A stretch of 64,000 bases of DNA from Emydura subglobosa (GCA_007922225.1 ML679966.1:52043583-52107582), one strand, 5' to 3'. Shown: positions 34,317 through 47,899, counted from the stretch's first letter. Numbers and translations: made by a program. Notes: generated by a model from the sequence alone, not told the origin.

Positions 34317-36599
34317 CTAATGGAAATTTAGAGGTGCAGGTAAGGGATATTGCACATTGGTGACACAATGGTTAATGATGAAGTCATTAGGAAGTATTAG
34401 ATGTCAACATTTCCTGTGCAGAGATCATGCTAAAATATAAGTGAAAACACATAGAACATCCATATTTGGTCAGACTCAGTCTCTGCCTAGGATTATGGGA
34501 CAGAGAAGGTTTTCCAACTGACCTTGTATCTCCCTCTACTTCTGTTGTCAGGTAGAACCAGGTCTTGCGTGCTGGTATGCATCTCCTTGTATGCACGGCA
34601 TCTGTCTAGTCTTGCTGCCCGGAAGCTGTTTCCCTGACTAGAATCTGCCTCATCTGGAGTTGACCAAGCCTCTCATTTCCCATCCAACTACATTAATATG
34701 TACATCAGGTGGAGTGTGCACCCTAGTGAGAGAATGCCCTAAGTTTGACTGCAGTAGCAGTCCAAACAAACAGCTACACTCCATAAGTGAGCAATCCTTC
34801 CTTATACGACCTGGTGGGTCACATGAAAAACACACAGCCTGGTTCTCCTGACTATCTCCCAGGTAAAAGTAATAAGTGAGTTGATATTTCCACCAGTTCT
34901 CTAATTCTACTACTGTCCAAGAATTAACCTCTCCATATGTCCACTTGGGGTTCTCAATGCTCGTTTCCTTCAACATGATCGTCTGAACCTAACCCCTTGT
35001 TTGGATGGTTCAGCGTCATTGGCTTCCCTACAGCCTAGTTACTGAAAACCAGGCAAAACATTTGGATCCAACTTTGGGCTCCAATTGGCAGGATCATTAG
35101 AAACTGTTCTAACACTTTAAAGTCCACAGCTTACCCAATACGTTTTTATCAGGCTGTTATCATTGTAGCACTAGGCCTTTTAAACTGGGTTAAAAATTTT
35201 GTTTTACTTACGTTGCAAGTGTTTTGTAAAAGGCAGCATTTTTCAGGGGGAGGGAGGGAGAAGGAGAAGGGTATACAGAACCTAGCTGTATTATTTACAT
35301 ATTACATAGATCGTGTTGATAGGAGTCTACGCTGTGAATCCCATCTGAAACGCAACTTAAATTTTTGAAGTTTTCATTTTTACTAGTAGTGGAGAACTAC
35401 AGGAGTAACAAACAGTATACAACTTTTGGATTGTAAATATAACTACTCTACAACAAATATTCCCTTTCTATAACCCATTGGGAATTACATTTAACACTGC
35501 TATCGCAGTGTTGCAGTGTTGTAATACTTCTAGAGGCATTTTAATTCTAAACTTTGCTTTGGCAAAGTTCCTCCACATTTGTAAACAGCACTGTTCAAAA
35601 ACAAAAAGGATTAACCAAAGACTTCTGAAGGAACGCTTCTATCGCTCTGCACTTTAAAACACTCTCCGATGGGAGTGCTGATGAATCCCCTCAGAACAGA
35701 AGTATGTCATCTAACAAGTCAAATTCCAGTGCACTCTAGTTCAGTCATACCTGTGCATGAGTGATCCTGGCACCTTTTAATTCAGTAATCTGAACAATGG
35801 AGTGTTGCACTCATGGATTTGATCACAAATCTTGTGATATTTGGGGTTGTTTTGTTTTTGTTGTTTCAAGTTCACCTTCTGGAATTATGTAGTTACATAA
35901 AACAGCTTAAATTTGAAAGAAAAGTCTGTAGTCCTCATGGTTGCAGAGTAAAGCTTGGAAACATGAACCTTCTTTCATGTACTGAACGCTGGGTAATAAC
36001 AGGATTCCATACTTCTAAAACTAAAAAGGTGCTTTATTAAAAGAACTATTTATAGAGATGCTGCAGCTAAAAGTCCAGTTATGTGAACACTGACTTCCTG
36101 GTTGCCCCCCCTCCTGCAACCTGTGCTACTCCCTTGAAGTATCATGAAGGTGGCTACAAACCCTAAAGGCTCAAAAACTGGAAGGCAAATAAAAGGGACC
36201 CCTAAAAATATTAAATTTTTGACTTTTAGGACAACCTCCTGATTCTTTGGGACCTGCCTTGGACAGCACTCATGAGGAAAATGATACTGCTCCCCATTCT
36301 GCCGATTACTTGTTTTGAATTGGTCTGTTTTTTCAATAATGCCATGTTAAACATTTATGATCTCCTTTCCAAAGAGTAAAATTACCATCCTAATGCACTG
36401 GTTTCTTGCAAAAAAATGATCTCTATTTTTAGATTTTGTTTCCCAGCAATTCATATAAAAGCCATCCAAAATGGGCAATAGTATCTGCAATTAGAGAAGA
36501 AAATAATGCAGATTGGAATAAGATTTATACACAAAGTTTTGATCTTTCCTAAATGCCCTTTGTGAATTTTAATGATTAATAATTAACAATTCATAAGTT
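34317..36599. other. Unassigned, probably intronic
   Basis: No gene or repeat family is recognised. Short ORFs at 34.4-34.98 kb on both strands and at 35813-36040 lack motifs. Confidence 0.4.
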
Positions 36600-36725
36600 T
36601 CATCTGAACACTAACCTATTTTTGAAATCTGGCCCTTAACATGCAGATAGGCACCTTTAAAAATCCCATTAGGCACCTAACAATATTTGGCACCTAAATA
36701 GTTTTAAATATCTGGCCCCAATGCA
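36600..36725. repeat. Repeat with recurring ggcacct units
   Basis: The motif (a/t)ggcacct recurs three times within 60 bp (36650-36705) between tttttgaaatctggccctta and aaatatctggcccc. The pattern of flanking 'atctggccc' and internal 'ggcacctaa' units matches a dispersed amniote repeat. Its class is uncertain. Confidence 0.45.
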
Positions 36726-36769
36726 TTTAGCATCATTACAGTCTCTAGAACATGCTATTCACTAGAGCC

Positions 36770-36901
36770 CAGGTGTGCTGGAACGCGGGGGGAGGTGGGG
36801 GCAGTAGCAGCCCCTGGCTTGGTTTCCATCATATACAGGGTTTACAGTTTTATTCAATGGATTTCAGCACCCCCACAATAAAAATTGTTCCAATGCCACT
36901 G
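36770..36901. mobile_element. Short hAT-like MITE
   Basis: A 132-bp segment starts CAGGTGTGCTGGAAC and ends GTTCCAATGCCACTG, imperfect inverted repeats. The flanks ctagagcc and ctagaaca agree at six of eight positions, compatible with a decayed 8-bp duplication. The interior (catatacagggtttacagtt, ggatttcagcacccccacaa) matches a repeat I know from turtles. Confidence 0.6.
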
Positions 36902-39639
36902 CTAGAACAATTGTATTTAAGGGTTAACATGAGATGTAAAGGGGTGTGGGAAGGTACACCTCAATTACACTTGCAATAAATACCTTTCAGTCAGGATTGC
37001 TTGTGTAGTACTTCAAACTTTTAAGACTGAATATGTTTTAAAGGGGAAGTAGATGTTGGAAGGGGGGAAGGAATTAAAACTCTGCTTCTTCTATGCATTC
37101 AGTCTAATGCTGGAGATAAAAGGAATCAATCTCCTGGTTGTTGACTTGGCAACTATTCTACCAATCTCTGATTCTTTGTCTGTGAGAGCTTTTATGGTGG
37201 TTGCTTTTATTTACTTTTTTAAAAATCTCTCTTCCTAAGGGAACATATTTGTACACAAGAGCAAAAGACTCACTGTTCAAACACAAACTCTATGACTGAA
37301 AGATGCATTTTAAAATCACTTGAGTTTTAACCAACTTCCTTTGAAAGCTAAATCTGTTTTTAAATTATGTTTAATGCTGCAGCAGACATGTTTAGCAGTT
37401 AGCATCTTTTCCACAAATTAACTATTTTCCCATTATACTGAATTTTCTGTGACCCTCACACAACAGCTATTTAAGCACACAAATGGAGACAGTCAAAAAC
37501 CCTGTAAAATATGTATCTCCAAAATTATTTGAAAAACAAAGAGAGTATTTAAAGAAAATTGCTTCAAAATATTCATTCAGTAACAATATGATTCACATGA
37601 ATTTTTAAGACAAAAGACTTCAGTGAAACTTCATGTGAATTTTCCGAAGCCGCTTCAACTGCCTTTAATTTTAAAGGGACAGCTCTAAATCAGAACAAGA
37701 GAGAATTGGCACACGTTTAAAAGACTGATTTTTGGTTTCCATCAGTTATGCTTGACTGGAAAATTTCATCAGTTTGCCTGTCCCTTAGTCTCCCAGTATT
37801 TCACAATGCAGAAAGCGAGCACGTTGGCAGTCAGAAATAGCTCTCCCCCATTTGAATCACTAATTCTGTGGCACAAATGTTCCTTGGAATCTGTGTGCAT
37901 TTGTAGAAGCCCACTGAGAGCTACAGCCTGTATAGTTTAGAGCTCCTGATAGACTCAAAACAGGACTTCGCAATACACAGAATATGCTAGCAGCCATCTT
38001 TTTAGTTGCTTCTACCTGTGGCAAACTTTAAGCATTCAGGCTGAAATTTTCCATGCCAGGCATCTGCCTGAGGCTATGGTGGGTTTTTTTGTTTTTTGTT
38101 TTTTTTAAATTTCAGTCAACAAAGATTCAGCGATTTCAGAGAACAAAGCTAATGTAAATATGATAAAAGGACTCAACCCAGTATAGGGATATATGATTCA
38201 AAGTGAATGCTCTGTCATTATTCCATGGAGAGGAAGTCGCCTCTCCTTTCAGTGGGAGGGGAGGTGACAGTTAGGAGGAGCTTGAGAGAGAGAGATGGAG
38301 AGAAAAAGTCTGAGCAAACAGGATCAGGGTGGGAGGAGAGGAGGCAGCCAGAGGGATGGAGGGAAACCAGGACTGAGAGAAACAGAGTAAGTGGAGAGGC
38401 TGAGGTCAAGCAGGATAGAAAGATGGGTCTGATCTTATGTGCACCCCCACCTCCAGCAAGCAGCATTGGAGTAAACTTAATCACTTCAGAAACTCACAAG
38501 AGACGCTTGAGGCTCAAAGACTGACTTGGGCATTAGACAGCACCATTGAGATATTTAGGGAAAGGGAACCCTTTAAAAAAAACACAAAAGCTATTTAGAG
38601 GGTTATATTTACTGAAGTACACTTAGTAAGTTTAGTGTGTGTGTATTCAAATATTTTTTGTGTATTCTTCATATATTTAGTGTTATTATAGGTAGGTAGA
38701 ATTCACTTCTGTTTGCTCTGGTTTAAATCTTTTTTTTTTTTCCTGGACAATCAGTAGTATTATCTTGTCCACCATTAAATAAGCTTTTATCACGGTATAA
38801 CACCTCCCCAGCTCTCACCTACCAAGTGAATTATACCACCACTGTGATAGACCATTACTAAATCCTTGGTCAATGGTTTCGAAAATGTCTCCAATTTGAC
38901 CAAGTTATAAGTCTTTGGGGGGGGAAATTGCAATTTACACATGCTCAGTAGAGACTGACTAAAACTCCCAAGCTTCCTGAAGATCCTGTCTGCTCCAAAT
39001 GTGCGTCAGCCTGGGGTTGAGCAGGACTTTCCCACACTGTAACTCTGGGCTACTGAGAGTCAGGTACAGAGGAGGGAACCTGTCTCTCCTGTGTTCTCAA
39101 TGATCTCAATGCTAGGCTCAGGCACTGTGGAGAAGTGTGAATGCAAAGGGGACAAGAGCTGGACTTTGGGTGCAGGGAGTAGATTTCAACAACCTATTCC
39201 AAAGAAATTTTGTCCATGAGAACACACTGCCCTACAGAGCCTGCAATGGAACCCCAGTTTGCCAAGCCTCATGATTCCTCAGCTGTCAGCGAGTATCTGT
39301 GAAGCCCACTGGCAAAGGGACTCATCCACATCTAATGCTGGCCCACATAGGAATAGTAGGATGTCATCCTCTATCAGTTAATCCAGGAGTTCAAGAGGCG
39401 TCTACGATGAATCTAAATGTTCAAACCCTGCTGACTGAATGATGACCATTGAAACTATAATTAGAGGACCTATGTTTCCTGGAAGGGCTATTCTTAATCC
39501 ATACCATGGGAACATGGAATCAACTTACCCAGATGGGCAAGGGCAGTTCACAGGGTTTAATGAAGTTCCACTTCTTCAGTTTGACCTGCATTCAACTTCA
39601 TTCACTGGGAACTGACACTTTGCCATGCCATAGCTCATA
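36902..39639. other. Unassigned, with purine-rich patch
   Basis: Nothing is recognised except low-complexity sequence: a T/G-rich run at 38085-38108 and a G/A-rich patch at 38225-38425. The patch produces overlapping open frames on both strands (38207-38524 and 38218-38484) that I regard as composition artefacts. Confidence 0.4.
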
Positions 39640-41090
39640 GACAGACTTCAGGAAACTAAAGAGCATGTTGAAGAAGAATGTCCAAGCAGTCTTCCCAGAG
39701 ACCCTTCCTATCCCACCAGTGAAGGCAGATGATTCTGGAAGTCAACTACTAGCTAAGTAAGTGAAGGATGGTTTTGATTGTATGGAGAGTGGGGGCTGTA
39801 GATTGGATGACCTCCACCTCAGTAGAAGGGGAACCAATATCCTTGGGGACAGGCTGGCTAGAGTAGTCAGGTTGGTCAGATTAACAAAAGGGGAGGGTAA
39901 AAAGATAGGAATACTTAATTAGCGGCAAATCCAGATGCTGAGAACAAAATTAATCAAGAACTAAAGGACATGAAGAGAAAAAAATGTGCTATCATTATGG
40001 GTAAAAAAGAGGAATTGGAATTGCTCATTTATAATACAAATTTGATCTCGTTGATGGAATGATTTACATGACTGGAATGTTAAAGATCAATGTTATAACC
40101 TAATAGGGAGAACAAGTGACACTATGTCAAAGATGGCATTACCTACGAGTCACTGACAACTCAGAAATAAATGAGTTTTAATACCTATGTATGAATATCC
40201 TAACAAATAAAGCACAATATCGGTATTAACTGGTGTCTGCTACAGACTATCAAATCTCATTAGGGAACAGATTCACCAACTCATTATGCATCTACTTACA
40301 ATGTGTATGAAAAAAAGCTGAGAGATATCATGGGGGACTTTAATTTGACTGACATGCTAGAGGTCTCATGCTGCCAATACTATAATGTTCTCCAAATTTC
40401 TAAATATTATAGATGACAATTTCCTAACTCAAGAAGTGTTCCATCCAACATGAGGGAAGGCTATATTAAACATTACCTTGACAGATAAAGAGGAATTGAT
40501 CACAGAACTGAAAAATAATGGTAGCTTAGGTGCTAGTGATCATGACGATCACATTTTTAAGTGCAAAAGGAATAAAGCCCAAACACCTAGTGTGTAGAAA
40601 ACAGTGCTCAAAAAGGATCAGTTTCACACAGCTGAAAACAACTATGAACCACATCAGCTGGGAGGAAGAATTTAATCAGAAAAATGTAAATGGTAATTGG
40701 GAATTGTTTAAGAACCCTACATGCTCAAAAAAGCTACAATCCCACAATTGTAGAAGAAGGCCACACTAGTTAAAAAACTGACCTGGTTTAGAGGGAAGTG
40801 AAAGCAGCTATAAAAATTAAGAATATTTAACAAAAAGGAAGAAAGGGAAAGTATATAGTAAGGAATATAAAATCGGAAGCTAGAAATTATACAAAACTGA
40901 TATGGGATACAAAAGGACAACGAGAAATCTATAGCCAGCAGAGTTAAGAATTGGAATTTTAAAAAAATAATTAGAAAGCGTCTTAACGATACTATCGGTC
41001 CATTACCATAAAGAAATGGTAGAGTTGTTAATGCAGAAGAGGCAGAAGTGTTCAATAAATATTTCTGTGTTGGTTTTTTGTTTTTTAAAG
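39640..41090 (+). mobile_element. CR1 LINE, upstream (endonuclease-side) fragment
   Basis: The clearest part is 40420-40560, where the plus strand reads NFLTQEVFHPT…, then ITLTDKEELITELKNNGSLG and ASDHD. This is the end of the CR1 apurinic-type endonuclease domain (the SDH motif is characteristic), followed by EEFNQKNVNGNWELFKN at 40660-40715. The fragment stops near 41085, before the RT. Frameshifts and stops are frequent. The start before about 40000 is uncertain. Confidence 0.75.
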
Positions 41091-41399
41091 ATGTCATGTG
41101 ACACTATTCTTTCCATTCCAGTGGTATCTCAGGAGGATGTTTAAACAGAATGATCCTTAATTCAGTCTGTGTGTGTATGCATTATGATACAGTCTTTAAT
41201 TACACCATTACACCATTTCCTCCCCTCCCCCCCCCACAGGACTGCTGCCTCATTCAGTGTACACAAAGAACAGCTAATATTTTATCACCCCTCACTTACT
41301 CAATGGTGTTGTCTTACACTTTATTTGCTGTACCCTGTTCAAACACTGGTTTGAATACAAGTTTATTCATTTCCTCATGGGGTTTTCTACAACACTCAT

Positions 41400-41790
41400 T
41401 CTAATTTAAGTGCTTCACAAATATCAATTTTTATTCTTACAACACCCTGGTGAGGATAGGGGATGGTATTATCCCCTTTTCACAGATAAGGAACTGAGAC
41501 ACAGAAAGATTAAGGTCAAAGTATCCTCCAATTTTGGATGCCCAATCAGAACCTGATTTTTCAGATTTCTTTGCATAATATAGCAATTTTCTATGTTCAG
41601 TGTTCAAACCACATCAACAACTTCAGTTGCAGATCTGAGGGCTCAGCGCTTCTGCAAACACCAGGATCTCAAGTTGGGCACCCACAAAATGAGAAACAAT
41701 TAATGACCGTCACTGAGAAGTTTGGATTATGTGATTTGCCCAGCACCACGGAGGAACTCGGTGGCAGAGGCAAGGATAGAATCTAAGGCA
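41400..41790 (+). repeat. MIR-like SINE with internal insertion
   Basis: Segments aagtgcttcacaaatatcaa, acaacaccctggtgaggata and tatccccttttcacagataa correspond to a MIR-type core. About 200 bp later it resumes with tgatttgcccagcaccacgg and ggtggcagaggcaaggatag. The middle (aagttgggcacccacaaaat) appears to be an insertion or a second repeat. Confidence 0.6.
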
Positions 41791-42076
41791 ATTCTATTGA
41801 CTTAAATGTAGACTGTCCTTTCACATCCTTCAGTCCCCTGCTTCATATACTGTATGCTTTCTAACTTCTGCAACAAATGAGGCAGGGTCCTAGAGACAAT
41901 ATACAGAAGCTGGATTCATCCCAAGAGCACCATTAGTCTGTTCACTGGAAGAGGAGAGAGGTCTTCTAGAATAAAAAATGTGATCATGAAATAAAAGATG
42001 ATCATAATGAATATGCACAAGGGGGTTGAGTTAAGGGTGTACATATCATAACCTCTGATGTTAATGTACTCATGTT

Positions 42077-42165
42077 GACACTCACATAGGTCATCAGCAG
42101 GGTTGGCACCTTTGGATGCACCACAAAGACCTCTGCCACTTGAGCTAACAGAATAACTGATATGT
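42077..42165 (-). repeat. tRNA-derived SINE head
   Basis: On the minus strand TAGCTCAAGTGG fits an RNA polymerase III A box and GGTGCCAACCC fits a B box (nine of eleven consensus bases), about 37 bases apart. The surrounding text (cagaggtctttgtggtgcat) is not a functional tRNA. I infer a tRNA-derived SINE whose body runs toward lower coordinates. Confidence 0.5.
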
Positions 42166-42299
42166 GAATCGGAACTAGAAAGCTCTGGAACACTTTTCCA
42201 GTGGGTTTCCCAAAATATTTGCTGACAGGAATGGTCAGACACAGAAACTGTTGATTGCATTCCAGGCTCTGGAGGGGGCCATGCTCTAGTGGTTACAGA

Positions 42300-42740
42300 T
42301 CTTTCAGCCTGTTCCTATCAATCTTTTCCAGTCCCAGCCATCTCTCCCCACCCTTGGCTCCTCATCCAAACTCAGCATGCCTCCTCAACTAGCCAATCCT
42401 CATCTTCACTTATCAGGAGTCTCATCCTTATTCCATTTCCTCCCTCTGGACTCTGTTGCAGAATAAACTTGGCTCCTGGCTCCCCACTCCTATCTCCTCA
42501 TCCTATCTGTCTCTCTCCAACCTTTGTCCTCTGGTTTCATCCATCACCTCTGGCACCCAGTCTCCCTTCTTCGGGTCTAATTCCAATGTCCCCCTCCCCC
42601 GCCTTCTTTTATCTCATGGCCTTTGCGCCCAGCCTGTCCATCTTCCCTCCCCACACACACTCCAGTCTCCTTATCTGAATCCACATCCCCAATGTTGCCC
42701 TGATCCAAATGTCCCCTCTACATGTTGCTTGGGCTCATAA
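42300..42740. repeat. Pyrimidine-rich block
   Basis: About 440 bp rich in C and T with loosely recurring tctcct, cctcatc and ctcccc words. It gives overlapping long ORFs (42289-42678 and 42456-42740) full of Ser, Pro and Leu. It may be a degenerate minisatellite; I do not believe it is coding. Confidence 0.5.
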
Positions 42741-43865
42741 AACAATCAGTGTTAAGAGGGATTTCGCATGGAAAATTTAAGCACTAACAGTTGAAGTTTG
42801 GCAGTGTTATAAGCAGCTGAAAATGGGGTCTTCTAAAGGGAAGTGTTGAGCAACCTTAGTGCTGAGATACCTGCCCTCCCTGTAATACACCCCAAATAAT
42901 TTCACATCATGGAAATGCAGTGAATGTGCCCTCCGCTAAATCCAATAGTAAAAATAATTTTTTTTTTGGCAAATTCGAACTAGGAATTTAGGTAAGTAAA
43001 TTAGGTCTAGTCCAGCAAGGTACTGAGCAATTTCCACGGACTGCAATGGGAGTCGAGAATACACAACCCCTTTCAGGAGGCCTGTGCGATCTTGCAGGAT
43101 TGGGATCAGCATAAACACAAGATGAAGTTTGCTAACAGGATTAACATCCCTACTTAGAGAGGGATATTTCCAGTTTGATTCAGAAATGAAGAGGTAGCAT
43201 TCTGCTTACTACTCATCTGAACAGAATTATGGCATTGTACATTTTATACCTTTCCCTATTTGATTTTTAATGTAAATTAAGTAGGTTCCTCATCAAGACA
43301 TGTAATCTATTTCTTAATTTAAACTCTTTTGGGAATAAAAGTAATAGGAACTATTCTTATCTTATTTCTGATAAGAAATCAGCATTAAGTCATGACACCA
43401 GCTGCACTAAAATCCGTTTCTCTGATTAACCTTTTTAGCAATTGTAATCTTTTGACTGCTTTGCTGAACTGCTTAGCAAACAGGCAACAAAATTAGACAA
43501 GAAAAATTAGAAACTGTTAAAGTGTCCATCAAAGCTATTCATGTTTTCTTAGGTTTATCAGTAGAACTGACTTGTCTCTAAACACGTACCCTCCTACATC
43601 CTTCACTAGTATTTCAACTATAGGTGTTAAAGTGCAAAAACACAAACACACAAATCCAGGCCTTTCTCTGAATAGCACGTGGCACGGCTAGACAAAACAA
43701 TACTGGTTTCACTCTGATAACCACTATGTTTTCTTTAAAACAAACATTTTTACACATTGCTTTTCACCTTTCATGCTCAGCACAGTCTAGGGATTGGATC
43801 ACTGGTAGTAACTGGCTACTTGGCTATTCCCTTTGCCCCAATAGCAGCACATTCTCCTAATTTAC
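42741..43865. other. Unassigned sequence
   Basis: A segment at 43010-43100 (agtccagcaaggtactgagc, ctgcaatgggagtcgagaat) resembles a dispersed turtle repeat of unknown class. Otherwise nothing is recognised. Confidence 0.4.
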
Positions 43866-43869
43866 TCTT

Positions 43870-44155
43870 CTCACTGCATGAATCAAGAACTAAAATGAGG
43901 AGAAGATTGGACAGATTTCCATTTGAAGAGAGATTGAAAAGATTAGGATGGTTTTGCTTAGATGAGATAAATGAGACATGAATAAATGTTCTAGAAAAAA
44001 CTAGTTAAGCTATTCCTATTTATCCTCATAATACAACAAAGGTGAAACTGGAAGGGAAAAATACACATGCAAACCACAATTCACCTGTAGCCTCATTCAA
44101 CAGGAGATCACTGAAGACAAGAAACAGATTTTATTCTAGATCAGTATAAAGGGAT
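43870..44155 (+). mobile_element. CR1/L3-like LINE fragment
   Basis: The plus strand reads RRRLDRFPFEERLKRLGWFC at 43900-43960, a decayed form of the conserved C-terminal CR1/L3 segment (usually EERLKRLGLFSLEKR). Further blocks (tatttatcctcataatacaa, caattcacctgtagcctcat) keep the order of that family's 3' part. It appears related to the minus-strand element at 16.3-17.6 kb. Confidence 0.65.
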
Positions 44156-44159
44156 ACAA

Positions 44160-46369
44160 GTTCTCATGCTTCATGGCATCTGTTAACCACTAACCGAGGA
44201 CAATAAGAAAACTATCCCTTCTATGAGCATAAACAAGCATAGCCTTCTTCTTCAGTAAGAGACAAGAGGCTCAGGTTAATATATTTTTAAAATGTCTTGG
44301 GAACATGGAGAAGTGCTGTTTTTTAGTTAGGCTCTAGCAGCACAAAAAGCAAAAGACATACAATCCACCACAGAAATCTGTCTTATGTCCCAAAGCCACA
44401 GTTCCTTTTACACAGTCTTCAGCAGCAATACATTGTTAGAGAGAAGATTTCCCAAGCATGGCAGACTGCCTCCACTCAGTTATCTGGATCAATATCCTTA
44501 CTGTGTATGGTTTGGCTGGTCTACGAGCTGCTAGGATTCCATGTAGGCAAGGTCAGCCAGTTATATTGTTTTGTACCTGCCACACAAACCTAGTTATTTA
44601 CTCCCCAATTATCGGAGAAATACCTACAGCAGAAGCAGAAGGGGGGTTTCTTTCCAGGGACCACACTGGGGCAAAGTACCAATAGCCAACAATGGTTCCT
44701 TCCTTGAATTCCGGAGGGCTAGCATAAATGCAGTGTGATGGGCAACACTGAACACAAGTCTGATCTGATCTGCCAATTCCTATCTTCGTATACTCACTTC
44801 ACATGCTCCACTCCTACTTCCTGAACACCACAGATGAATTAGAGCACAATTTTTTGGCAAGTGGTGTTGCACCCTTTCAGAGGAATGGGGAGGAATAGGT
44901 GTCCGTGTGACATATGCCTGATCACCCAAATACCTCCATCCCATAGGTCCATGCCAGGTTCAAACCTTTGCTGAGAATGCCCTGCCCGCAGTCCACCTCA
45001 TTTGTGCCAGGAAATGCTTTTAGCTTAAGTGCTTACATGACCTCAAATGCCACAATTATTGCAGTGCCAGAGAAAGGTAGCCTCTGAAACAAATGGGACT
45101 CAAACCATTCGAAGGTTGCAGTCTAAACCTTAAACATCAGCAGGAAGTTGGTTGACAGTTTGTTCAGAACACTGATCAGATAGGCAATATGCGCTGCAAG
45201 AAAGTCCACGTAATAAGCAAGACATCATATTCTGCTTCCAACTTCCAAATGGTTTGATGAGAGCCTAATATAGAATGCACTCTAGTAATCTAGCCTCAAA
45301 CTGACAAAAAAGTCACAGGTAATTACAATAACTTCTGTCTCCGGCAACCTCCTTTCAAGATGCCCAAGAGAGATATCAATGAACCATTAGAGACCGGAGG
45401 AAAAGAACAGAGACAGAAAAAAAAAAAAAAAGCTTTTTTTTTAAAAATCATGAGTATCATCACCTGAGAAGCAATATGGAAAAATACACATTTCACATAC
45501 AATTTAAGCCATTTGATAATTGCTGCTACCTGAAAAGCTAGAACTAATTAGAGATCCAAGAAGACCATAAGATAAACCACCTTCACTTTTGTTTATATTT
45601 ATATATAATGTGCCAGATGGAAATTTTAGTCACTGAAGAGAATGGTGAACCACGAATATGCCACACCATATTCTTACACCATATTTTTTCAGAATTACAT
45701 TTTTCCTCTCTTATGTAAATAGGATACTTATGTGGACTAACTCTCCAAGTGCCCTAGGTTAACCAGCAGTTATTCCATTCCATTGCAGGAGGAAGCAGCT
45801 TTCAAACAAATTTTAGCACTGGGCCCAAAAAAGTCAGTTCCCCATATGATGCTGTCATCAGCACAGCCAGGCATCAGACAAGTTATTCAGCTATTCTGGT
45901 ATTGTCTGAACGCTGGCAGCTGAAGAAAACTCATTTAGTTAGGGTCAAGGCGGTCCAGACATTTGCTTATGCAGAGCAATGTCACTCAAACCTCGGCAGT
46001 GTTGAACTCTGCTTTCTGCACTGACAAATATGTTAAATCTACCACTGATCTACTCCCAAGAGCTGTGAAAAGCACAAAATATATAGCAAGGAATGAACAA
46101 TGTATGACTCAAAGGAAAAGCCTGCCCAAAGTCAGCGTGGCCTGATCTCTCTCAACACCAAGGCCCATACTTCCAGGAGAGGGGTTTCTCAAATTACATT
46201 GATACTCAAACCAAATACATGTAGTCACCTGAAACAAACAAACAAAAAGAATAGATTCCTTGTTCTCTCAAAAGGGCCATATCCTACCAGTGGTAGAACC
46301 CTCAGAACCTGACTGTAGAACATTTGAAAAGCAGCAGATCTATTTAAAATTTAAAGTTTTATTTAACAG
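44160..46369. other. Unassigned sequence
   Basis: No gene is recognised. The part around 45270-45350 (aatgcactctagtaatctag, cctcaaactgac) resembles a dispersed amniote repeat I cannot name. Poly-A followed by poly-T lies at 45417-45442. Confidence 0.4.
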
Positions 46370-47400
46370 TGTGTGACACTCACTGTACCCCACATATACC
46401 CTTATGGTGTGATTGTGTATCATTCATGTTCACCCTTATACTACAACTGTGTATTGTTTAATGCAAAAGTATGTCATGTAAGGTGTTTCTGGAATGCTCA
46501 TGACATGAACATTATTAGGATAGTATGCTTCTTGCAATGTCACATGTATGGTTATGAAGCTCTGCTATGTAATATTCCCAAATGTGCATCTCACACGGTT
46601 TGAATATATCCAGGCAAACACAAAGCAGAGTGAAAGTTCACACCTCGCTGAGGCATGCATACAGGAACAATGGACTAGCCTGAGCATCTGATAATGAGAT
46701 GCTCATCGACTCAGGACGTGGAAAAAACCATGCCTGGATACTTTTGTTACCTGACCCTGAAGGGGCAGAGGTGAGGCCCAAGAGATAGGCGCAGGAACAT
46801 GTTAAAGGGGGGAGACATTTTGGTCTCTTGAGCTCTCTCTTGCAATCCATCTACAAGACATCAAGACTGCCCACGGGGGAGGGGGCAGCCTGATTGGAGG
46901 TCGACCAACCAGCCTGTGGTGAGAATTATCTAACTTTGGGAAGCTACTAAAAGTAGTAAGCTTAGTTTAGAATGTGATTTGCTTTTATTTCTTCCTGATC
47001 AAATTTGATTTATATTAAAATCAATTAAAATCTTTCTGTATTTAATAAACTTGTTTATCTAAAGCAGTGCTTGTGGTTTGGCTGTGTGTAGAGACTTCAT
47101 TTAGAGTGACAGGGCAAGTGCATATCAATTTCTTTGATAAATTGACAAACCAATGATCTTGCAGAGTCCAGTGGGCAGCACTGAACTCTGTAAGATGGCA
47201 GTTCCTAGGTTTGCATCTGGGACGGGGGCCCGTGTCCACACCATTGCAAATCCCAAATGGCTGGCCAGAAGCACTCGTTCACTAAGTCAGAGTTCCATTG
47301 GCTTAGAGGTGGCTGTTCATTAGCTGACCCAGGAATAGGGGTTTTCACAGTAAGGCAAGGCCCTAGGACATGGGGAGATTGGGGTGACAGCAATATACAA
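46370..47400 (+). mobile_element. LTR-like retroelement segment
   Basis: The segment begins TGTGTGACACTCACTGTACC and contains text I associate with a turtle LTR: cccttatactacaactgtgt, gcaaaagtatgtcatgtaag, gcacctcg-type internal blocks, and taataaacttgtttatct near 47043, which supplies a polyadenylation signal. I could not fix the 3' end or find a target duplication, so the boundary is approximate. No retroviral protein is present. Confidence 0.45.
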
Positions 47401-47895
47401 GTTCATATTGCAGAGGGGATCACCACATGCTGTAAATGAGTTTTAGTAGAAAGAAGATCAAAAAGTATTGTGAATCAACTTGTAAGTTGATCACAGATGG
47501 AGACTCAGACAGAAAAAAGTGAAATTTCCTTTTTAAAAAGGACTATATATTGCCTAACGTCCAGTACAGGAGAAAGTTTTGGGTCAAGAACAGCATTATT
47601 TTGGTTGGAACAGAACTTCCACCAGCAAAATCAAAGGGACATTTTCATATTTCACAGGACGATGTTTGTCTTAAGTTGATAAATGACCCTGCTGAATACA
47701 TGTGTAAGTAGTGAAGAACAAAGAGCTGTGACTTAATTATTGTTTACATAATGTCTTTCATGCCAAAGATTCTCAAAGCATTTTTACAAAACTATGGCCT
47801 TGAGTCTGCAAGGAAAACCACTTTGGTGGTCCCAAACCCTAAGCTGAGCCCTCACTGGGGCTCTTATGACACTTGGAAGAATAAGTCTGAGATAA
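47401..47895. other. Unassigned sequence
   Basis: The short text tcatgccaaagattctcaaa at 47759-47778 is SINE-like. Otherwise nothing is recognised. Confidence 0.35.
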
Positions 47896-47899
47896 ATCA

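Noticed and set aside
38207..38524. 105-codon plus and 88-codon minus ORFs, possible first exon or promoter
   Set aside because: Purine-rich low complexity; no CpG island, no start context and no donor of good quality.
40717..41097. 126-codon minus-strand ORF
   Set aside because: It is antisense to the CR1 fragment and rich in Phe/Ser/Leu, as antisense LINE frames often are.
42077..42165. A functional tRNA gene
   Set aside because: The A and B boxes are present but cloverleaf pairing cannot be drawn with matching arms; SINE origin is more likely.
42289..42740. Two long plus-strand ORFs rich in Ser, Pro and Leu
   Set aside because: Product of a pyrimidine-rich repeat block; no domain, and overlapping frames look equally open.
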